Notes: generated by a model from the letters alone, not told the origin. Counted from the first letter of the stretch, positions 32,354 to 43,724 are shown. The stretch: DNA of 64,000 nucleotides from Enterobacter ludwigii (GCA_900068845.1 CEFQ01000005.1:1112475-1176474), one strand, 5' to 3'. Numbers and translations are program-made.

Positions 32354-32992
32354 TTATTCCAGCTGCTGCAACTCGCCGCGCGGCGTAACTCGCCAGCGAT
32401 GCTGACAGAAGAACAGCAGCGGGTTGTCCTGCTTGCTGTCGCTGTAGCCGCTATACAGCTGTAGAGGTGTGCCGATTTTCTCTTCGAGCTGCGCCACCTT
32501 TTCATGGCCGAGGCAGCGCATCGACAGCAAGCGTCCGCCACGGCCTGGTTTCATCTGGCTGGCGATCAGCTGTACCCGCGGTAAGAAGGCCGAGTCAAAA
32601 TAGACTTGCTCCACCAGCGACTGCGGCGAACCGGTAATTAACCAGACATCGGCATCGTTGCTGCTGAGATAGTCGGTAAGGCGCTGCTGCACTACCGGAA
32701 ACGCGGTAACGCGCTGGCGGAACCACTCAGCGAATTCCGCTTCACGCTGGCGCAGACGTGATTCGCTATGGCCGAAGGTAATCGCCCACAGCAATAAACT
32801 CATCGGCCAGCGTGCGGCGCGGCCTTTGATCAGCATGCCAAGACCAATTACCGGTAACAGCGGCACCACCAATAGCAGATTGATCGGCTGACGTCGCAGC
32901 AGATAGCGCATAAAGGTGCCAAACATGTCTTGCTGATGTAGCGTGCCATCGAGATCGAAAAACACCACGCGTCGTTGTGTACCCTTAGTCAA
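32354..32992 (-). CDS. pgpC: Phosphatidylglycerophosphatase C
   Basis: HAD-family phosphatase of 212 residues that dephosphorylates phosphatidylglycerol phosphate at the inner membrane. Motif I FFDLDGTLHQQD (about 10-21) holds the nucleophilic Asp. A hydrophobic stretch (about 38-58) gives membrane attachment. ITGSPQ is motif II, and SGYSDSKQDNP is the acidic motif. A TTG start at 32992 is chosen because AAGGAG lies 6 nt upstream and it gives the E. coli length; an upstream ATG (33028) lacks a ribosome site. Confidence 0.92.
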   Translation of the reverse strand: MTKGTQRRVVFFDLDGTLHQQDMFGTFMRYLLRRQPINLLLVVPLLPVIGLGMLIKGRAARWPMSLLLWAITFGHSESRLRQREAEFAEWFRQRVTAFPVVQQRLTDYLSSNDADVWLITGSPQSLVEQVYFDSAFLPRVQLIASQMKPGRGGRLLSMRCLGHEKVAQLEEKIGTPLQLYSGYSDSKQDNPLLFFCQHRWRVTPRGELQQLE

Positions 32993-33159
32993 ACAGCACT
33001 CCTTCTCTATCCTTCGCGGTTTCTGCACTACAGTGTAGCCAGCTTCGGCGTTCGAGGCGAAAGCTGCTATTTTTAATTCCAGTGACTACAATGCCATTTG
33101 AATAGTTTATTCTTCGCCTTTACGCGCTGTTTGCGGATAAAAGAATTAAGGATCGAACC

Positions 33160-33999
33160 ATGAGTTCATTGCTGCGCATTCGTCAGCTTTACCCTCGACT
33201 GGCGCTAAATGAGCGCCGGCTGGCGGATTTTTTGCTGTCGCAGCCGGATCGTGCACGGCATCTCAGTTCACAAAAACTTGCCGAGGAATCGGGGGTTAGC
33301 CAGTCCAGCGTGGTGAAATTTGCCCAGAAACTGGGTTATAAAGGATTTCCGGCGCTGAAGCTGGCGCTGAGCGAATCGATGGCCGATCGCGATGCGATTA
33401 CTGTGCATAACCATATTCTTAGCGATGACCCACTCAAAGTGGTGGGCGAAAAGCTGCTGACCGAAAAAATCTCGGCGATCCGCGCCACGCTGGATATCAA
33501 TAGCGAAGAGAAACTGCTGCAAACCTTACAGCTACTGAAAAATGCCAATCGTATTTTACTGGTCGGCATCGGCGCGTCCGGTTTAGTGGCGAAAGATTTT
33601 TCATGGAAGCTAATGAAAATCGGCATCAATGCGGTGGCGGAGCAGGATATGCACGCTTTGCTGGCCAGCGTGCAAGCAATGGCGCCGGGCGATGTGTTGC
33701 TGGCCATTTCCTATACCGGCGAACGACGTGAAATTAACCTGGCGGCGCAGGAAGCGGTGCAGGTCGGCGCCGATGTGCTGGCCTTTACCGGCTTTACGCC
33801 AAATGCGCTGCAGCAGAGTGCCACGGTTTGCCTCTATACCGTGGCTGAGGAACAGAGCACGCGCAGCGCGGCGATATCCTCGACCAGCGCGCAGCTGGCG
33901 CTCACCGATTTGCTGTTTATGGCGCTGGTACAAAACGACCCGGAACGCGCATCAAGCCATATCCGTCACAGCGAAGAGTTGGTGAAAAAGCTGGTCTGA
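33160..33999 (+). CDS. yfhH: MurR/RpiR family transcriptional regulator (YfhH-like)
   Basis: Regulator of 279 residues. The N-terminal RpiR helix-turn-helix (about 1-77, with SGVSQSSVVKFAQKLGYKGF) precedes a SIS sugar-phosphate-binding domain (about 120-260, GIGASGLVAKDF and SYTGERREI). In family members the SIS domain senses a phosphosugar. Its targets here are unknown; no sugar operon is adjacent. It is closely similar to E. coli YfhH throughout, and a ferredoxin gene follows on the same strand 55 bp later. Confidence 0.92.
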   Translation: MSSLLRIRQLYPRLALNERRLADFLLSQPDRARHLSSQKLAEESGVSQSSVVKFAQKLGYKGFPALKLALSESMADRDAITVHNHILSDDPLKVVGEKLLTEKISAIRATLDINSEEKLLQTLQLLKNANRILLVGIGASGLVAKDFSWKLMKIGINAVAEQDMHALLASVQAMAPGDVLLAISYTGERREINLAAQEAVQVGADVLAFTGFTPNALQQSATVCLYTVAEEQSTRSAAISSTSAQLALTDLLFMALVQNDPERASSHIRHSEELVKKLV

Positions 34000-34054
34000 T
34001 GAGATGAGGCGCGTATAATACCCGCGCCTTTTATGCTGTTATTGGATTTCCGCT

Positions 34055-34303
34055 ATGGCTCTGCTCATTACCACCAAATGCATCAATTGCGATATGTGCG
34101 AACCTGAATGCCCAAACCAGGCAATCAGCTTAGGCGATGCGATCTATGAGATTGATGTCGACCGCTGCACCGAGTGCGTGGGCCATTATGATGTGCCGAC
34201 CTGCCAAAGCGTCTGCCCGATTGATAACACCATTATTGCTGATCCACAGCACCCGGAGAGTCGCGAGGCGCTGTGGGAGAAGTTTGTGGTGTTGCACCAT
34301 TAA
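34055..34303 (+). CDS. yfhL: YfhL family 4Fe-4S dicluster ferredoxin
   Basis: Small ferredoxin of 82 residues. It has the cluster motif [12 protein letters not shown] near the N-terminus and [18 protein letters not shown] for the second cluster, with the extra spacing typical of YfhL. In E. coli YfhL feeds electrons for tRNA ho5U hydroxylation by TrhP and has other proposed roles. The C-terminus is 4 residues shorter than in E. coli. Its stop overlaps the convergent acpS stop by 4 bp. Confidence 0.94.
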   Translation: MALLITTKCINCDMCEPECPNQAISLGDAIYEIDVDRCTECVGHYDVPTCQSVCPIDNTIIADPQHPESREALWEKFVVLHH

Positions 34304-34680
34304 TCTTCGATAATTACCGTCGCACAGGCGTAATGGCGTTCATCTGCTAAGGTCACATGTACGTGCCTCACACCGAGCTGACTGGCAATCACTTTGGCTT
34401 GCTCAAAGAAACGTAACCCCGGTTTGCCCAGCGCATCGTTATATACTTCGAACTGATTGAAGGCCAGGCCACCGCGAATGCCGGTGCCGAACGCTTTCGC
34501 TGCCGCCTCTTTCACCGCAAAACGCTTGGCAAGGAAGCGCACCGGTTGCTGGTGCGCCTGATATTGCTGCCACTCGGCTTCGCTTAATACGCGGCGGGCC
34601 AAACGATCGCCGGAGCGTTCGATCACTCCCGCGATACGTTCGATCTCGACGATGTCGCTACCGAGTCCGAGAATCGCCAT
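34300..34680 (-). CDS. acpS: Holo-[acyl-carrier-protein] synthase
   Basis: Phosphopantetheinyl transferase of 126 residues that activates acyl carrier protein using CoA. The motif [12 protein letters not shown] (Asp9) and the second Mg2+ site [16 protein letters not shown] (Glu near 58) are present. Its start overlaps the last base of the pdxJ stop, so it is translated as the end of the rnc-era-recO-pdxJ-acpS operon, as in E. coli. Confidence 0.96.
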   Translation of the reverse strand: MAILGLGSDIVEIERIAGVIERSGDRLARRVLSEAEWQQYQAHQQPVRFLAKRFAVKEAAAKAFGTGIRGGLAFNQFEVYNDALGKPGLRFFEQAKVIASQLGVRHVHVTLADERHYACATVIIED

Positions 34681-35411
34681 TAGCGACGTGCTTCCCGCAT
34701 CAACTGCTTCATTTCGCTGACCGCATCAGCCAGACCGCTGAACAGTGCGCGACCAATGATTGCATGGCCGATATTCAGTTCATGCATTTCTGGCAGTTCA
34801 GCAATCGGTTGTACGTTGTGATAGGTCAAACCGTGGCCGGCATTCACTTTCAGACCCAGGCTGGCGGCGAAGGTTGCGGCTTTACGGATGCGTGACAGTT
34901 CAGCCTGGCGCGCCAGACCTTCTGGCGCTTCGGCATAGGCGCCGGTGTGAATTTCGATATAAGGTGCGCCACTGGCTACGGCGGCTTCAATCTGACGGTG
35001 ATCGGCATCAATAAACAGTGACACCAGAATACCTGCGTCGCTCAACAAGCGCACCGCGGCATTAATTTTGTCCTGCTGACCCGCCACATCCAATCCGCCT
35101 TCGGTCGTCACTTCCTGACGCTTCTCCGGCACCAGACAGACGAAGTGCGGCTGGATTTCGCAGGCAATGTCGATCATCTCGTCAGTCACCGCCATCTCCA
35201 GATTCATGCGCGTCTGAATGGTGTCACGCAGGATGCGCACATCGCGATCGGTAATGTGGCGACGATCTTCACGCAGATGCACGGTAATGCCGTCGGCACC
35301 GGCCTGCTCAGCAACAAACGCGGCCTGCACCGGATCGGGATAGTTTGTGCCACGTGCGTTACGTACGGTGGCAATGTGGTCAATGTTGACGCCTAACAGC
35401 AACTCAGCCAT
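34680..35411 (-). CDS. pdxJ: Pyridoxine 5'-phosphate synthase
   Basis: TIM-barrel enzyme of 243 residues that condenses 1-deoxyxylulose 5-phosphate with 3-amino-2-oxopropyl phosphate to pyridoxine phosphate. The N-terminal [18 protein letters not shown] and HLREDRRHI motifs and the C-terminal NAGHGLTY and IGRALFSGL phosphate-binding blocks match the family. It lies between recO and acpS. Confidence 0.97.
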   Translation of the reverse strand: MAELLLGVNIDHIATVRNARGTNYPDPVQAAFVAEQAGADGITVHLREDRRHITDRDVRILRDTIQTRMNLEMAVTDEMIDIACEIQPHFVCLVPEKRQEVTTEGGLDVAGQQDKINAAVRLLSDAGILVSLFIDADHRQIEAAVASGAPYIEIHTGAYAEAPEGLARQAELSRIRKAATFAASLGLKVNAGHGLTYHNVQPIAELPEMHELNIGHAIIGRALFSGLADAVSEMKQLMREARR

Positions 35412-35481
35412 GACAATCCTTAAATGTGTTCAGTGTGTTTGCAGTGTACCGCGCTGACTATATCAGGCGGTACGACCAGCG

Positions 35482-36210
35482 CTAGTCGTTTGCCACATCG
35501 GGTTTCTTTTTTGGCACAAACTGGCGAAACAGTTCCTGGCTCTTTAGCGGTTTGCCGCCAAGATAGGGCTTCAGCGCCATACGCGTAAAGCGTTTGGCGG
35601 CGCGCAAGGTATCGGCATCGGGGAATTCACGTTCCCATAATGCACGCAGCTGGCGGCCGGTAAAGCTACGCTGATTGACCACTAAACTGGCGATAAAGCC
35701 CTTCTCTTCACGGTAGCTGTAGGTCATGCCATCGGCAACTTCTTCGCCGCTGCCGGCACAATGCAGGAAATCGACGCCGTAGCCGAGATGCCCGAGCAGC
35801 GCCAGTTCAAACCGACGCAGCGCCGGTTCAGGCGAGCCGTTGCCTGCCGCCAGAGTTTGGATGCAATTCAGGTAATCGAAGAACATGTCAGAGAAAGGGA
35901 TTTGCTGCTCCAGCACGCGCGACAGCAGTTCGTTGACGTAGAGTCCACAGTAGAGCGTGATGCCGCTGAGCGGCAATGCCAGCGAAACGGCTTCGGCATT
36001 GCGTAGCGTTTTGACGTCACCGCGTCCACCCCAGCGCACCAGCAGTGGCGTGAAGGGTTGCAGTGCACCTTTCAGTTGCGAACGGCGCGAGCGGGCACCT
36101 TTGGCAAGGACGCGGACGCGCCCTTCGCTTTCGCTGAATAGATCGAGAAGCAGGCTGGTTTCGCTGTAAGGGCGACTATGCAGCACAAAGGCGCGTTGCC
36201 AGCCTTCCAT
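35482..36210 (-). CDS. recO: DNA repair protein RecO
   Basis: Recombination mediator of 242 residues that, with RecR, loads RecA onto SSB-coated single strands. An N-terminal OB-fold (about 1-80, [20 protein letters not shown]) is followed by a helical C-terminal domain. It starts 3 bp after era and is part of that operon. Confidence 0.95.
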   Translation of the reverse strand: MEGWQRAFVLHSRPYSETSLLLDLFSESEGRVRVLAKGARSRRSQLKGALQPFTPLLVRWGGRGDVKTLRNAEAVSLALPLSGITLYCGLYVNELLSRVLEQQIPFSDMFFDYLNCIQTLAAGNGSPEPALRRFELALLGHLGYGVDFLHCAGSGEEVADGMTYSYREEKGFIASLVVNQRSFTGRQLRALWEREFPDADTLRAAKRFTRMALKPYLGGKPLKSQELFRQFVPKKKPDVAND

Positions 36211-36213
36211 CGA

Positions 36214-37119
36214 TTACCCTTCGTCAGAGTAACCTAAGCTGCGCAGCGCACGTTCATCGTCCGCCCAGCCAGATTTCACTTTAACCCACAGTTCGAGATG
36301 CACTTTCGCCTCAAACATCTCTTCCATGTCTTTACGTGACTCAATGCCGATGGTTTTGATCTTGGCGCCTTTATTGCCGATGACCATCTTTTTCTGGCCT
36401 TCGCGCTCAACGAGAATCAGACCATTGATGTCGTAGCCGCCGCGATCGTTAGAGACAAACTGCTCAATTTCTACGGTAACGGAATAAGGCAGCTCAGCGC
36501 CAAGGAAGCGCATCAGTTTTTCACGGATGATCTCAGATGCCATAAAACGCTGCGAGCGATCGGTGACATAATCTTCTGGGAAATGATGCTCAGATTTTGG
36601 CAGGCATTTGCGTGCAATCGCCGCAATAGCGTCAACATTTTTGCCGCTTTCCGCAGAGATCGGTACGATTTCGAGGAAGTTCATCTGCTGGCTGAGGAAC
36701 TGCAGATGAGGCAACAGAATGCTCTTATCCTGAATGTTGTCGACTTTGTTGATCGCCAATACCACAGGAACTTTGTTATCACGCAGCTTATTCAGCACCA
36801 TCTCATCGTCTGGCGTCCAGCGCGTGCCTTCAACCACAAAGATCACCAGCTCAACATCACCGATGGAGCTGCTGGCCGCACGGTTCATCAAGCGGTTGAT
36901 CGCTCGCTTCTCTTCCATGTGCAGCCCTGGCGTATCCACATAGATCGCCTGATAAGCGCCTTCCGTGTGGATGCCCATAATACGGTGACGCGTGGTTTGC
37001 GGCTTGCGTGACGTGATCGACACTTTCTGCCCCAGCAACTGGTTCAGCAAAGTGGATTTACCGACGTTTGGTCGGCCTACAATCGCGACAAAGCCGCTAT
37101 ATGTTTCGATTTCGCTCAT
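36214..37119 (-). CDS. era: GTPase Era
   Basis: Ribosome-assembly GTPase of 301 residues that binds the 3' end of 16S rRNA. G1 is GRPNVGKST (about 15-23), G3 DTPGLH, G4 NKVD, and the C-terminal KH domain (about 200-290) carries [10 protein letters not shown]. It is co-transcribed after rnc (49-bp gap) and before recO. Confidence 0.97.
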   Translation of the reverse strand: MSEIETYSGFVAIVGRPNVGKSTLLNQLLGQKVSITSRKPQTTRHRIMGIHTEGAYQAIYVDTPGLHMEEKRAINRLMNRAASSSIGDVELVIFVVEGTRWTPDDEMVLNKLRDNKVPVVLAINKVDNIQDKSILLPHLQFLSQQMNFLEIVPISAESGKNVDAIAAIARKCLPKSEHHFPEDYVTDRSQRFMASEIIREKLMRFLGAELPYSVTVEIEQFVSNDRGGYDINGLILVEREGQKKMVIGNKGAKIKTIGIESRKDMEEMFEAKVHLELWVKVKSGWADDERALRSLGYSDEG

Positions 37120-37168
37120 TCGAGTCCTGACTTGGGCAGCGCCGCTTTCGACGCTGCGATGTGACTAT

Positions 37169-37963
<795 letters not shown>

Positions 37964-37967
37964 CTAA

Positions 37968-38939
37968 TTAGTGGATCCCACCAATGCGGCTAAAGCGCAC
38001 GCCGGTAGGCCACTGTCCTTCTTGTTTCTCGAAGCTCATCCAGATAGCCACCGCTTTGCCGACCAGATTCTTCTCGGGCACGAAGCCCCAGTAGCGACTG
38101 TCGGCGCTGTTATCGCGGTTATCGCCCATCATGAAATACTGCCCTTGCGGCACAATCCAGGTGGATTGCGGCTGGCCCGGCTGCTGATAATACATGCTTG
38201 CCTGACTTTGCGCCTCGTTTACCAGCAGAATATCGTGCGTTACGCTGCCCAATGTCTCTTTACGGGTACCGAGACGCAGACCGCCCTTCATGGTTTCACC
38301 CTGCGGCGCCTGGAAGAAGCCGTTGCCGGTTTCATTGCCATCAAAGCCGCTGAAGGTTTGAATGAAGTTGCTTGGCTCAACATTCGTATAAGTCACCGGC
38401 AGCGCGGTATTGCAGTTGCCGCTGCTACAACCCGGATTGATGGTCAGGGTTTTGCTGTAGGGATCAAACACCACCTTGTCGCCTGGCAAGCCAATCACAC
38501 GCTTAATGTAATCGACGCTTGGATCTTTCGGGTATTTAAATACCGCCACATCGCCGCGCTGTGGATGGCCAGTTGGAATCAGCGTGGTTTGGGTAATCGG
38601 ATCTTTAATGCCGTAAGCAAACTTCTCCACGAGGATAAAGTCGCCAATCAGCAACGTTGGCATCATTGAGCCTGATGGAATCTGGAACGGCTCAAAAATA
38701 AACGAACGCACGATTAATACTACCGCCAGCACCGGAAACACCGATGCCGTGGTTTCTACCCAACCGGGCTGCGCGGCAACTTTCGCCAGCGTTTTGCTAT
38801 CAAGTGCATTGCCAGCCTGCGCTTGCGCGGCAGCTTGCTTCGCACGACGCGCCGGTGCCCATTTAAAGCGATCGATACACCAGATAACGCCAGTGATCAG
38901 CGTGGCGATCACTAAAACCAGGGCGAACATGTTAGCCAT
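37968..38939 (-). CDS. lepB: Signal peptidase I
   Basis: Inner-membrane serine peptidase of 323 residues that removes Sec and Tat signal peptides. Two N-terminal transmembrane helices (about 1-22 and 62-78) precede the catalytic domain, with Ser91 (SGSMMPTL) and general-base Lys146 (YIKRVIG) at E. coli numbering, and the GDNRDNSADSR box. It lies 9 bp after lepA. Confidence 0.97.
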   Translation of the reverse strand: MANMFALVLVIATLITGVIWCIDRFKWAPARRAKQAAAQAQAGNALDSKTLAKVAAQPGWVETTASVFPVLAVVLIVRSFIFEPFQIPSGSMMPTLLIGDFILVEKFAYGIKDPITQTTLIPTGHPQRGDVAVFKYPKDPSVDYIKRVIGLPGDKVVFDPYSKTLTINPGCSSGNCNTALPVTYTNVEPSNFIQTFSGFDGNETGNGFFQAPQGETMKGGLRLGTRKETLGSVTHDILLVNEAQSQASMYYQQPGQPQSTWIVPQGQYFMMGDNRDNSADSRYWGFVPEKNLVGKAVAIWMSFEKQEGQWPTGVRFSRIGGIH

Positions 38940-38948
38940 TAAAAATCC

Positions 38949-40748
38949 TTATTTGCTGTCTTTACCGACATGCAGAATGGCAAGGAATGCTTCCTGCGGC
39001 AGCTCAACGTTGCCGACCTGCTTCATTCGCTTCTTACCGTCTTTCTGCTTCTGCAACAGTTTCTTTTTACGGCTAACGTCACCGCCATAGCATTTCGCCA
39101 GGACGTTTTTACGCAGCTGTTTTACCGTTGAGCGAGCGATAATGTGGTTGCCGATTGCCGCCTGAATCGCAATATCAAACTGCTGACGTGGGATCAGATC
39201 TTTCATCTTCTCTACCAAATCGCGGCCACGATATTGTGAGTTATCACGGTGAGTAATCAGCGCCAGCGCATCAACACGTTCTGAGTTAATCATCACGTCG
39301 ACACGCACCATGTCAGAGGTTTGGAAACGTTTGAAGTTATAATCCAGCGAGGCATAACCGCGCGAGGTTGATTTCAGACGGTCGAAGAAGTCGAGCACCA
39401 CTTCCGCCATCGGGATCTCATACGTCAGCGCAACCTGCTTGCCGTGGTAAACCATGTTGGTTTGCACGCCACGTTTTTCGATACACAACGTAATGACGTT
39501 ACCGAGGAACTCCTGCGGCAGCAGCATATGACACTCAGCGATCGGCTCGCGCAGTTCTGCAATATTATTCAGCGGTGGCAGCTTCGACGGGCTATCGACA
39601 TAGATCGTTTCACCGTCGGTGGTTTCCACTTCGTAAACCACGGTTGGCGCGGTGGTGATCAGATCCAGATCGTATTCACGTTCCAGACGCTCCTGAATGA
39701 TCTCCATGTGCAACAGACCGAGGAAACCGATACGGAAACCGAAGCCCAGCGCCGTTGAGCTCTCTGGCTCGTAGAACAGTGACGCATCGTTGAGGCTCAA
39801 TTTGCCCAGCGCATCACGGAATGCTTCATAGTCATCAGAGCTGATCGGGAACAGACCGGCGTAAACCTGTGGCTTCACTTTTTTGAAGCCAGGCAACACT
39901 TTATCTGCCGGATTGCGCTGCAGGGTCAGCGTATCGCCCACGGGTGCGCCGAGGATGTCTTTAATCGCACACACTAACCAGCCTACTTCTCCGCAGTTCA
40001 GCTCGTTGCGATCAACGCGCTTCGGCGTGAAGATGCCAAGACGATCCGCGTTATAGCTTTGACCAGAACTCATCACTTTAACTTTGTCGCCTTTACGTAG
40101 CGTACCGTTCTTAATACGGATCAGCGACACCACGCCAAGGTAGTTATCGAACCAGGAATCGATGATCAACGCCTGCAGCGGACCTTCTGGATCGCCTTCT
40201 GGCGGTGGAATGTCACGCACCAGACGCTCCAGCACATCGGGCACGCCGACGCCGGTTTTCGCCGAGCAACGTACCGCATCGGTAGCGTCAATGCCGACGA
40301 TATCTTCAATCTCTTCCGCTACGCGCTCAGGATCGGCGGCAGGCAGGTCGATTTTGTTCAGTACCGGTACCACTTCCAGATCCATTTCCATTGCGGTGTA
40401 GCAGTTTGCCAGCGTCTGTGCTTCAACGCCCTGCCCTGCATCGACCACCAGCAATGCTCCTTCACACGCCGCCAGTGAGCGGGAAACTTCATAGGAGAAG
40501 TCAACGTGACCGGGAGTATCGATAAAATTGAGCTGGTAAGTTTCACCGTCCAGCGCTTTGTAATCGAGCGTTACGCTCTGCGCTTTGATGGTAATGCCGC
40601 GCTCACGTTCCAGATCCATGGAATCCAAAACCTGCGCCGCCATCTCACGATCGCTCAGGCCACCACAAATTTGAATCAAACGGTCAGAGAGCGTTGATTT
40701 GCCGTGGTCAATGTGAGCGATGATGGAGAAATTTCGTATGTGCTTCAT
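38949..40748 (-). CDS. lepA: Elongation factor 4 (LepA)
   Basis: Ribosome-associated GTPase of 599 residues related to EF-G. G1 HIDHGKST (about 11-18), G3 DTPGHVDF and G4 NKIDLP are present, as is the LepA-specific C-terminal domain ending [20 protein letters not shown]. It is the first gene before lepB. A roughly 220-bp region upstream of its start separates it from rseC. Confidence 0.97.
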   Translation of the reverse strand: MKHIRNFSIIAHIDHGKSTLSDRLIQICGGLSDREMAAQVLDSMDLERERGITIKAQSVTLDYKALDGETYQLNFIDTPGHVDFSYEVSRSLAACEGALLVVDAGQGVEAQTLANCYTAMEMDLEVVPVLNKIDLPAADPERVAEEIEDIVGIDATDAVRCSAKTGVGVPDVLERLVRDIPPPEGDPEGPLQALIIDSWFDNYLGVVSLIRIKNGTLRKGDKVKVMSSGQSYNADRLGIFTPKRVDRNELNCGEVGWLVCAIKDILGAPVGDTLTLQRNPADKVLPGFKKVKPQVYAGLFPISSDDYEAFRDALGKLSLNDASLFYEPESSTALGFGFRIGFLGLLHMEIIQERLEREYDLDLITTAPTVVYEVETTDGETIYVDSPSKLPPLNNIAELREPIAECHMLLPQEFLGNVITLCIEKRGVQTNMVYHGKQVALTYEIPMAEVVLDFFDRLKSTSRGYASLDYNFKRFQTSDMVRVDVMINSERVDALALITHRDNSQYRGRDLVEKMKDLIPRQQFDIAIQAAIGNHIIARSTVKQLRKNVLAKCYGGDVSRKKKLLQKQKDGKKRMKQVGNVELPQEAFLAILHVGKDSK

Positions 40749-40931
40749 TTATATGAATATCTTCACGTAGAAAATCAGTGGGAAACTTGAGCACGGACAC
40801 ATTCAGGAAAGTGAGCTTTACCCGGAACCCTGTCGGCCTCATTAATGACGACGCATATTACACTGTTAACGCCGCGCGTTAAAGAATGGAACTGTGGGGA
40901 ATCGCAACAGATTTCAGCGGTTAAGCCGAAT

Positions 40932-40960
40932 GAGAAAGGCCGCATCAGATGCGGCCTGCT
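40932..40960 (-). terminator. Terminator after rseC
   Basis: AGGCCGCAT-CTG-ATGCGGCCT followed by TTCTC on the minus strand, 6 bp after the rseC stop. The T-run is weak. Confidence 0.6.
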
Positions 40961-40965
40961 GGGGA

Positions 40966-41430
40966 TCAAACTTCGCTTTCCACACGCAACGCATCGGGCG
41001 GTAACGCAACGCTGAGAATCACCGGCTGAAATGCTTCGCGATCGCCGAATACATTCGAGACACCTTTCGCCACGATAAAGCCGCCAATACCGCCTAATAG
41101 CGCGCCACAGGCCGCAGCAAGATCGCTCGCGAACAGCATCTGGAAAATGCCAGCAAGCAAAAACAGGCCAAACAGCGGCGTCATGTAAACCAGCAAGGCG
41201 GAACCTAACAAGCTACTTTCACGAATGCCAAGCTCAATGCGCTGGCCGGGTTGCAACGGCTCCACGCTGGCGATAGTCATCACGTGGGCATTTTTGGGTC
41301 CCAGCTGATTAAGTGCGTGGCTGCCGCAGCCTTTGCGCGCCGAGCAGCTGTTACACGACGTTTTTGCTTCCGTGTGCAGTGTGGCTATGCCTTCTTTCCA
41401 CGCCACAACGGTGGCCCATTCTCTCATCAT
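40966..41430 (-). CDS. rseC: SoxR-reducing system protein RseC
   Basis: Inner-membrane protein of 154 residues. An N-terminal cysteine-rich segment, CNSCSARKGCG (about 26-36), could bind a cluster or metal, and two transmembrane helices follow (about 78-95, 103-125). In E. coli RseC works with the Rsx complex to reduce SoxR. It is the last gene of the rpoE operon and overlaps rseB by 4 bp. Confidence 0.93.
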   Translation of the reverse strand: MMREWATVVAWKEGIATLHTEAKTSCNSCSARKGCGSHALNQLGPKNAHVMTIASVEPLQPGQRIELGIRESSLLGSALLVYMTPLFGLFLLAGIFQMLFASDLAAACGALLGGIGGFIVAKGVSNVFGDREAFQPVILSVALPPDALRVESEV

Positions 41431-42383
41431 TTTGGTGAACCCGAATCTATGCTGTCCGCAATACGTTTGGCAGTGGCTGGCGGTAACTCGCCCACCACCG
41501 TGATTTCATTATTATTGCGCACTTCTGTCTGCACCGTACGACGCCCAGTGCGCAATGCCTGCACACTGCTGCTTTTATCTGCTGGCGTAATGTTGATGGC
41601 AAAGCTAAATAAGCCATCGCTGTACAGACGCGACTCAACGGTTTTGTTCATCGACGGTATATCGCGGCGGCTTTGTGAAATCAGTTTCATGCCCGCCGGG
41701 AGCCAGTTTGGCTGCCAGCTGAGTTCAACTTTATCACCTGCCGGCAGTGACAGCGTAGGCGGCAAGTTGGCCTTTTCCAGCCCTTGCATCAGATTGCGCA
41801 CGCCTTCATCAACGGCAAAACTGATCACGCGGAACTGCTCTAGCGTTTCGCCGTCACGATCAAGCAGATCGATACGCAGCGGCAATTTGGTATCCACATC
41901 CAGCCACACTACATAGCTGTAGCGCGTGCCATCGCGTGACACGATGCGCACCACTTCGCACATTTGATCGGCCATACGCGAGCGGCCAACCGGAATGAAA
42001 TCGTAGGCCTCACCCAAGCGAGAGAAGTCAGCGAACATCAAACCTGGTAGCGCATCAATTATGTGATTGCCCGGCAGCGAGAAAGGATCTAATCCCGGCT
42101 CAAAATAGCTGATGTCATTTCCACGCTGGATGACTTCACGGCGCGGCCCATCCATCTGCAACAGTTGGGCAAAGATACGATTGTCGATTACCGCGTGACG
42201 ATAACGCAGAGATTCAATGCCAAGACGCGAGACATTGATGTAGGCAAATTCGTAGTTGAGGTTCTGGCTTGCCTGCTCCATCTGTTGCAACAACGCCCCG
42301 GACGCAGAAGTCTGCGCCGAGGCGATAGATGAGCAAAACAGGCTGCCTGCCAGCAGGCTAACGGCACACCAAAGCTGCTTCAT
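41427..42383 (-). CDS. rseB: Sigma-E regulatory protein RseB
   Basis: Periplasmic protein of 318 residues with a cleaved signal peptide (about 1-23, ASAQT). The two-domain lipoprotein-localisation-like fold binds RseA and blocks DegS cleavage until off-pathway LPS or porin signals arrive. Its ATG overlaps the rseA stop by one base. Confidence 0.95.
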   Translation of the reverse strand: MKQLWCAVSLLAGSLFCSSIASAQTSASGALLQQMEQASQNLNYEFAYINVSRLGIESLRYRHAVIDNRIFAQLLQMDGPRREVIQRGNDISYFEPGLDPFSLPGNHIIDALPGLMFADFSRLGEAYDFIPVGRSRMADQMCEVVRIVSRDGTRYSYVVWLDVDTKLPLRIDLLDRDGETLEQFRVISFAVDEGVRNLMQGLEKANLPPTLSLPAGDKVELSWQPNWLPAGMKLISQSRRDIPSMNKTVESRLYSDGLFSFAINITPADKSSSVQALRTGRRTVQTEVRNNNEITVVGELPPATAKRIADSIDSGSPK

Positions 42384-43039
42384 TACTGCTGCTGAGTTCC
42401 TAACGACTGATTTCCGGGAACATTAGCCTGAGCCTGTTGCGGATCGTTTTTCTCAAACTGAACCTGATCGGCATGCAGACGACGTTGCAGTTCATAATCC
42501 TGCAGCATGGCATTTACGCGACGACGCTGTTCTTGCACCTGCTGATTAGAACTGTTGGTGTCGAACGCTTCAGAAGGCACGCCTAAGCTAACGGGTGACG
42601 CTTTACCCATCATCGGCAAAGTGTTAAATGCCGGTGAATCGGACGCTTCGGTGGCGCTGCCAGTTGGTGAGCTGTTGTAGTGCTGAACCCCGACAATCAC
42701 CGCCAGTGATACACAAGCAGCGACACCGACCTGCGTCAGCTGTGCCGCCCAGCTACCACCACGACGCCAGAACGGCATCTTCTCGTAACGTGACGGCTCA
42801 GGCTGCGCTTCAGGAATCAGCGGAGTGATTTTGCGTGCCGGCTCGTTTTCGATGGCCGCAGCCACACGTGCGGAGATATCAAAATGCAGCACTTCTCCGA
42901 TATCACCTCGCAAGGTGTCGCGGATGAGATGGTAGCTTTCCCAGCTTTGCTGAAGATCCGCATCCTTCGACAACGACGCCATCAGCTCGTTATCTAAAGT
43001 TTCACCATCCATTAAAGCGGAAAGTTTTTCTTTCTGCAT
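42383..43039 (-). CDS. rseA: Anti-sigma-E factor RseA
   Basis: Inner-membrane anti-sigma factor of 218 residues. The cytoplasmic N-terminal domain (about 1-100, MQKEKLSALMDGE) holds RpoE, a single transmembrane helix spans about 103-120, and the periplasmic part contacts RseB. DegS and RseP cleave it in envelope stress. It ends in a Gln-rich tail. It follows rpoE by 27 bp. Confidence 0.95.
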   Translation of the reverse strand: MQKEKLSALMDGETLDNELMASLSKDADLQQSWESYHLIRDTLRGDIGEVLHFDISARVAAAIENEPARKITPLIPEAQPEPSRYEKMPFWRRGGSWAAQLTQVGVAACVSLAVIVGVQHYNSSPTGSATEASDSPAFNTLPMMGKASPVSLGVPSEAFDTNSSNQQVQEQRRRVNAMLQDYELQRRLHADQVQFEKNDPQQAQANVPGNQSLGTQQQ

Positions 43040-43066
43040 GCTTTGGTACCCTTCCAGTAGCCGTTA

Positions 43067-43645
43067 TCACTGACGTTGGATAAGCGGTTGAACTTTATTA
43101 TCAATAGCCTCTCGTGCACGGAAGATACGCGAACGTACGGTACCGACCGGACAATCCATGATGACGGCAATCTCTTCGTAACTTAAACCATCCAATTCCC
43201 TAAGGGTAATGGCCATACGAAGATCTTCGGGAAGCGCCTCAATGGTGCGAAAGACGATTTGTTTCAGTTCCTCAGACAACATTAAGTTCTCAGGGTTCGA
43301 TATTTCTTTCAGCGCACCTGCACTTTCAAAATTTTCTGCGTCGATAGCATCCACATCACTGGATGGCGGACGACGCCCCTGAGCAACCAGATAATTTTTC
43401 GCTGTGTTCACCGCGATGCGGTACAGCCATGTATAAAAGGCGCTGTCGCCACGGAACGATTCCAGTGCACGATACGCTTTAATAAAAGATTCCTGAACCA
43501 CATCAGGCACATCGCCTGAAGGAACATAGCGTGAAACCAGGCTCGCCACTTTATGCTGGTATCGAATCACCAGTAAATTAAAGGACTTTTGATCTCCCTT
43601 CTGAACCCGCTCAACGAGAACCTGATCCGTTAACTGCTCGCTCAT
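43067..43645 (-). CDS. rpoE: RNA polymerase sigma-E factor
   Basis: ECF sigma factor of 192 residues for envelope stress. Region 2 (about 20-95, with DVVQESFIKAYRALESF) and region 4 (about 135-185, with LDGLSYEEIAVIMDCPVGTVRSRI) are complete. A sigma-E promoter lies about 80 bp upstream, giving positive autoregulation. A short leader ORF ends across its start codon (ATGA overlap). Confidence 0.97.
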   Translation of the reverse strand: MSEQLTDQVLVERVQKGDQKSFNLLVIRYQHKVASLVSRYVPSGDVPDVVQESFIKAYRALESFRGDSAFYTWLYRIAVNTAKNYLVAQGRRPPSSDVDAIDAENFESAGALKEISNPENLMLSEELKQIVFRTIEALPEDLRMAITLRELDGLSYEEIAVIMDCPVGTVRSRIFRAREAIDNKVQPLIQRQ

Positions 43646-43704
43646 CCGAGGTAATATCTCCCCAAAACTTTTTTATGCGTAAGTGAACTGCCAGCACATC
43701 TCAT
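43642..43704 (-). CDS. rseD: Short leader ORF translationally coupled to rpoE (RseD-like)
   Basis: A 20-codon ATG frame whose TGA overlaps the rpoE ATG. Its last residues LGRYYLG resemble the end LGRLYLG of the leader peptide described before E. coli rpoE (recalled from memory). The frame is open further upstream, to a TGA within the sigma-E -35 region, so a longer form from a non-ATG start on an upstream transcript is possible. Too short to be sure of expression. Confidence 0.4.
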   Translation of the reverse strand: MRCAGSSLTHKKVLGRYYLG

Positions 43705-43724
43705 TATTCTGAGCAAGCATGCGC

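Noticed and set aside
37971..38669. Plus-strand frame of 232 codons opposite lepB
   Set aside because: It mirrors lepB third-position bias, with no start signal and no recognisable domain.
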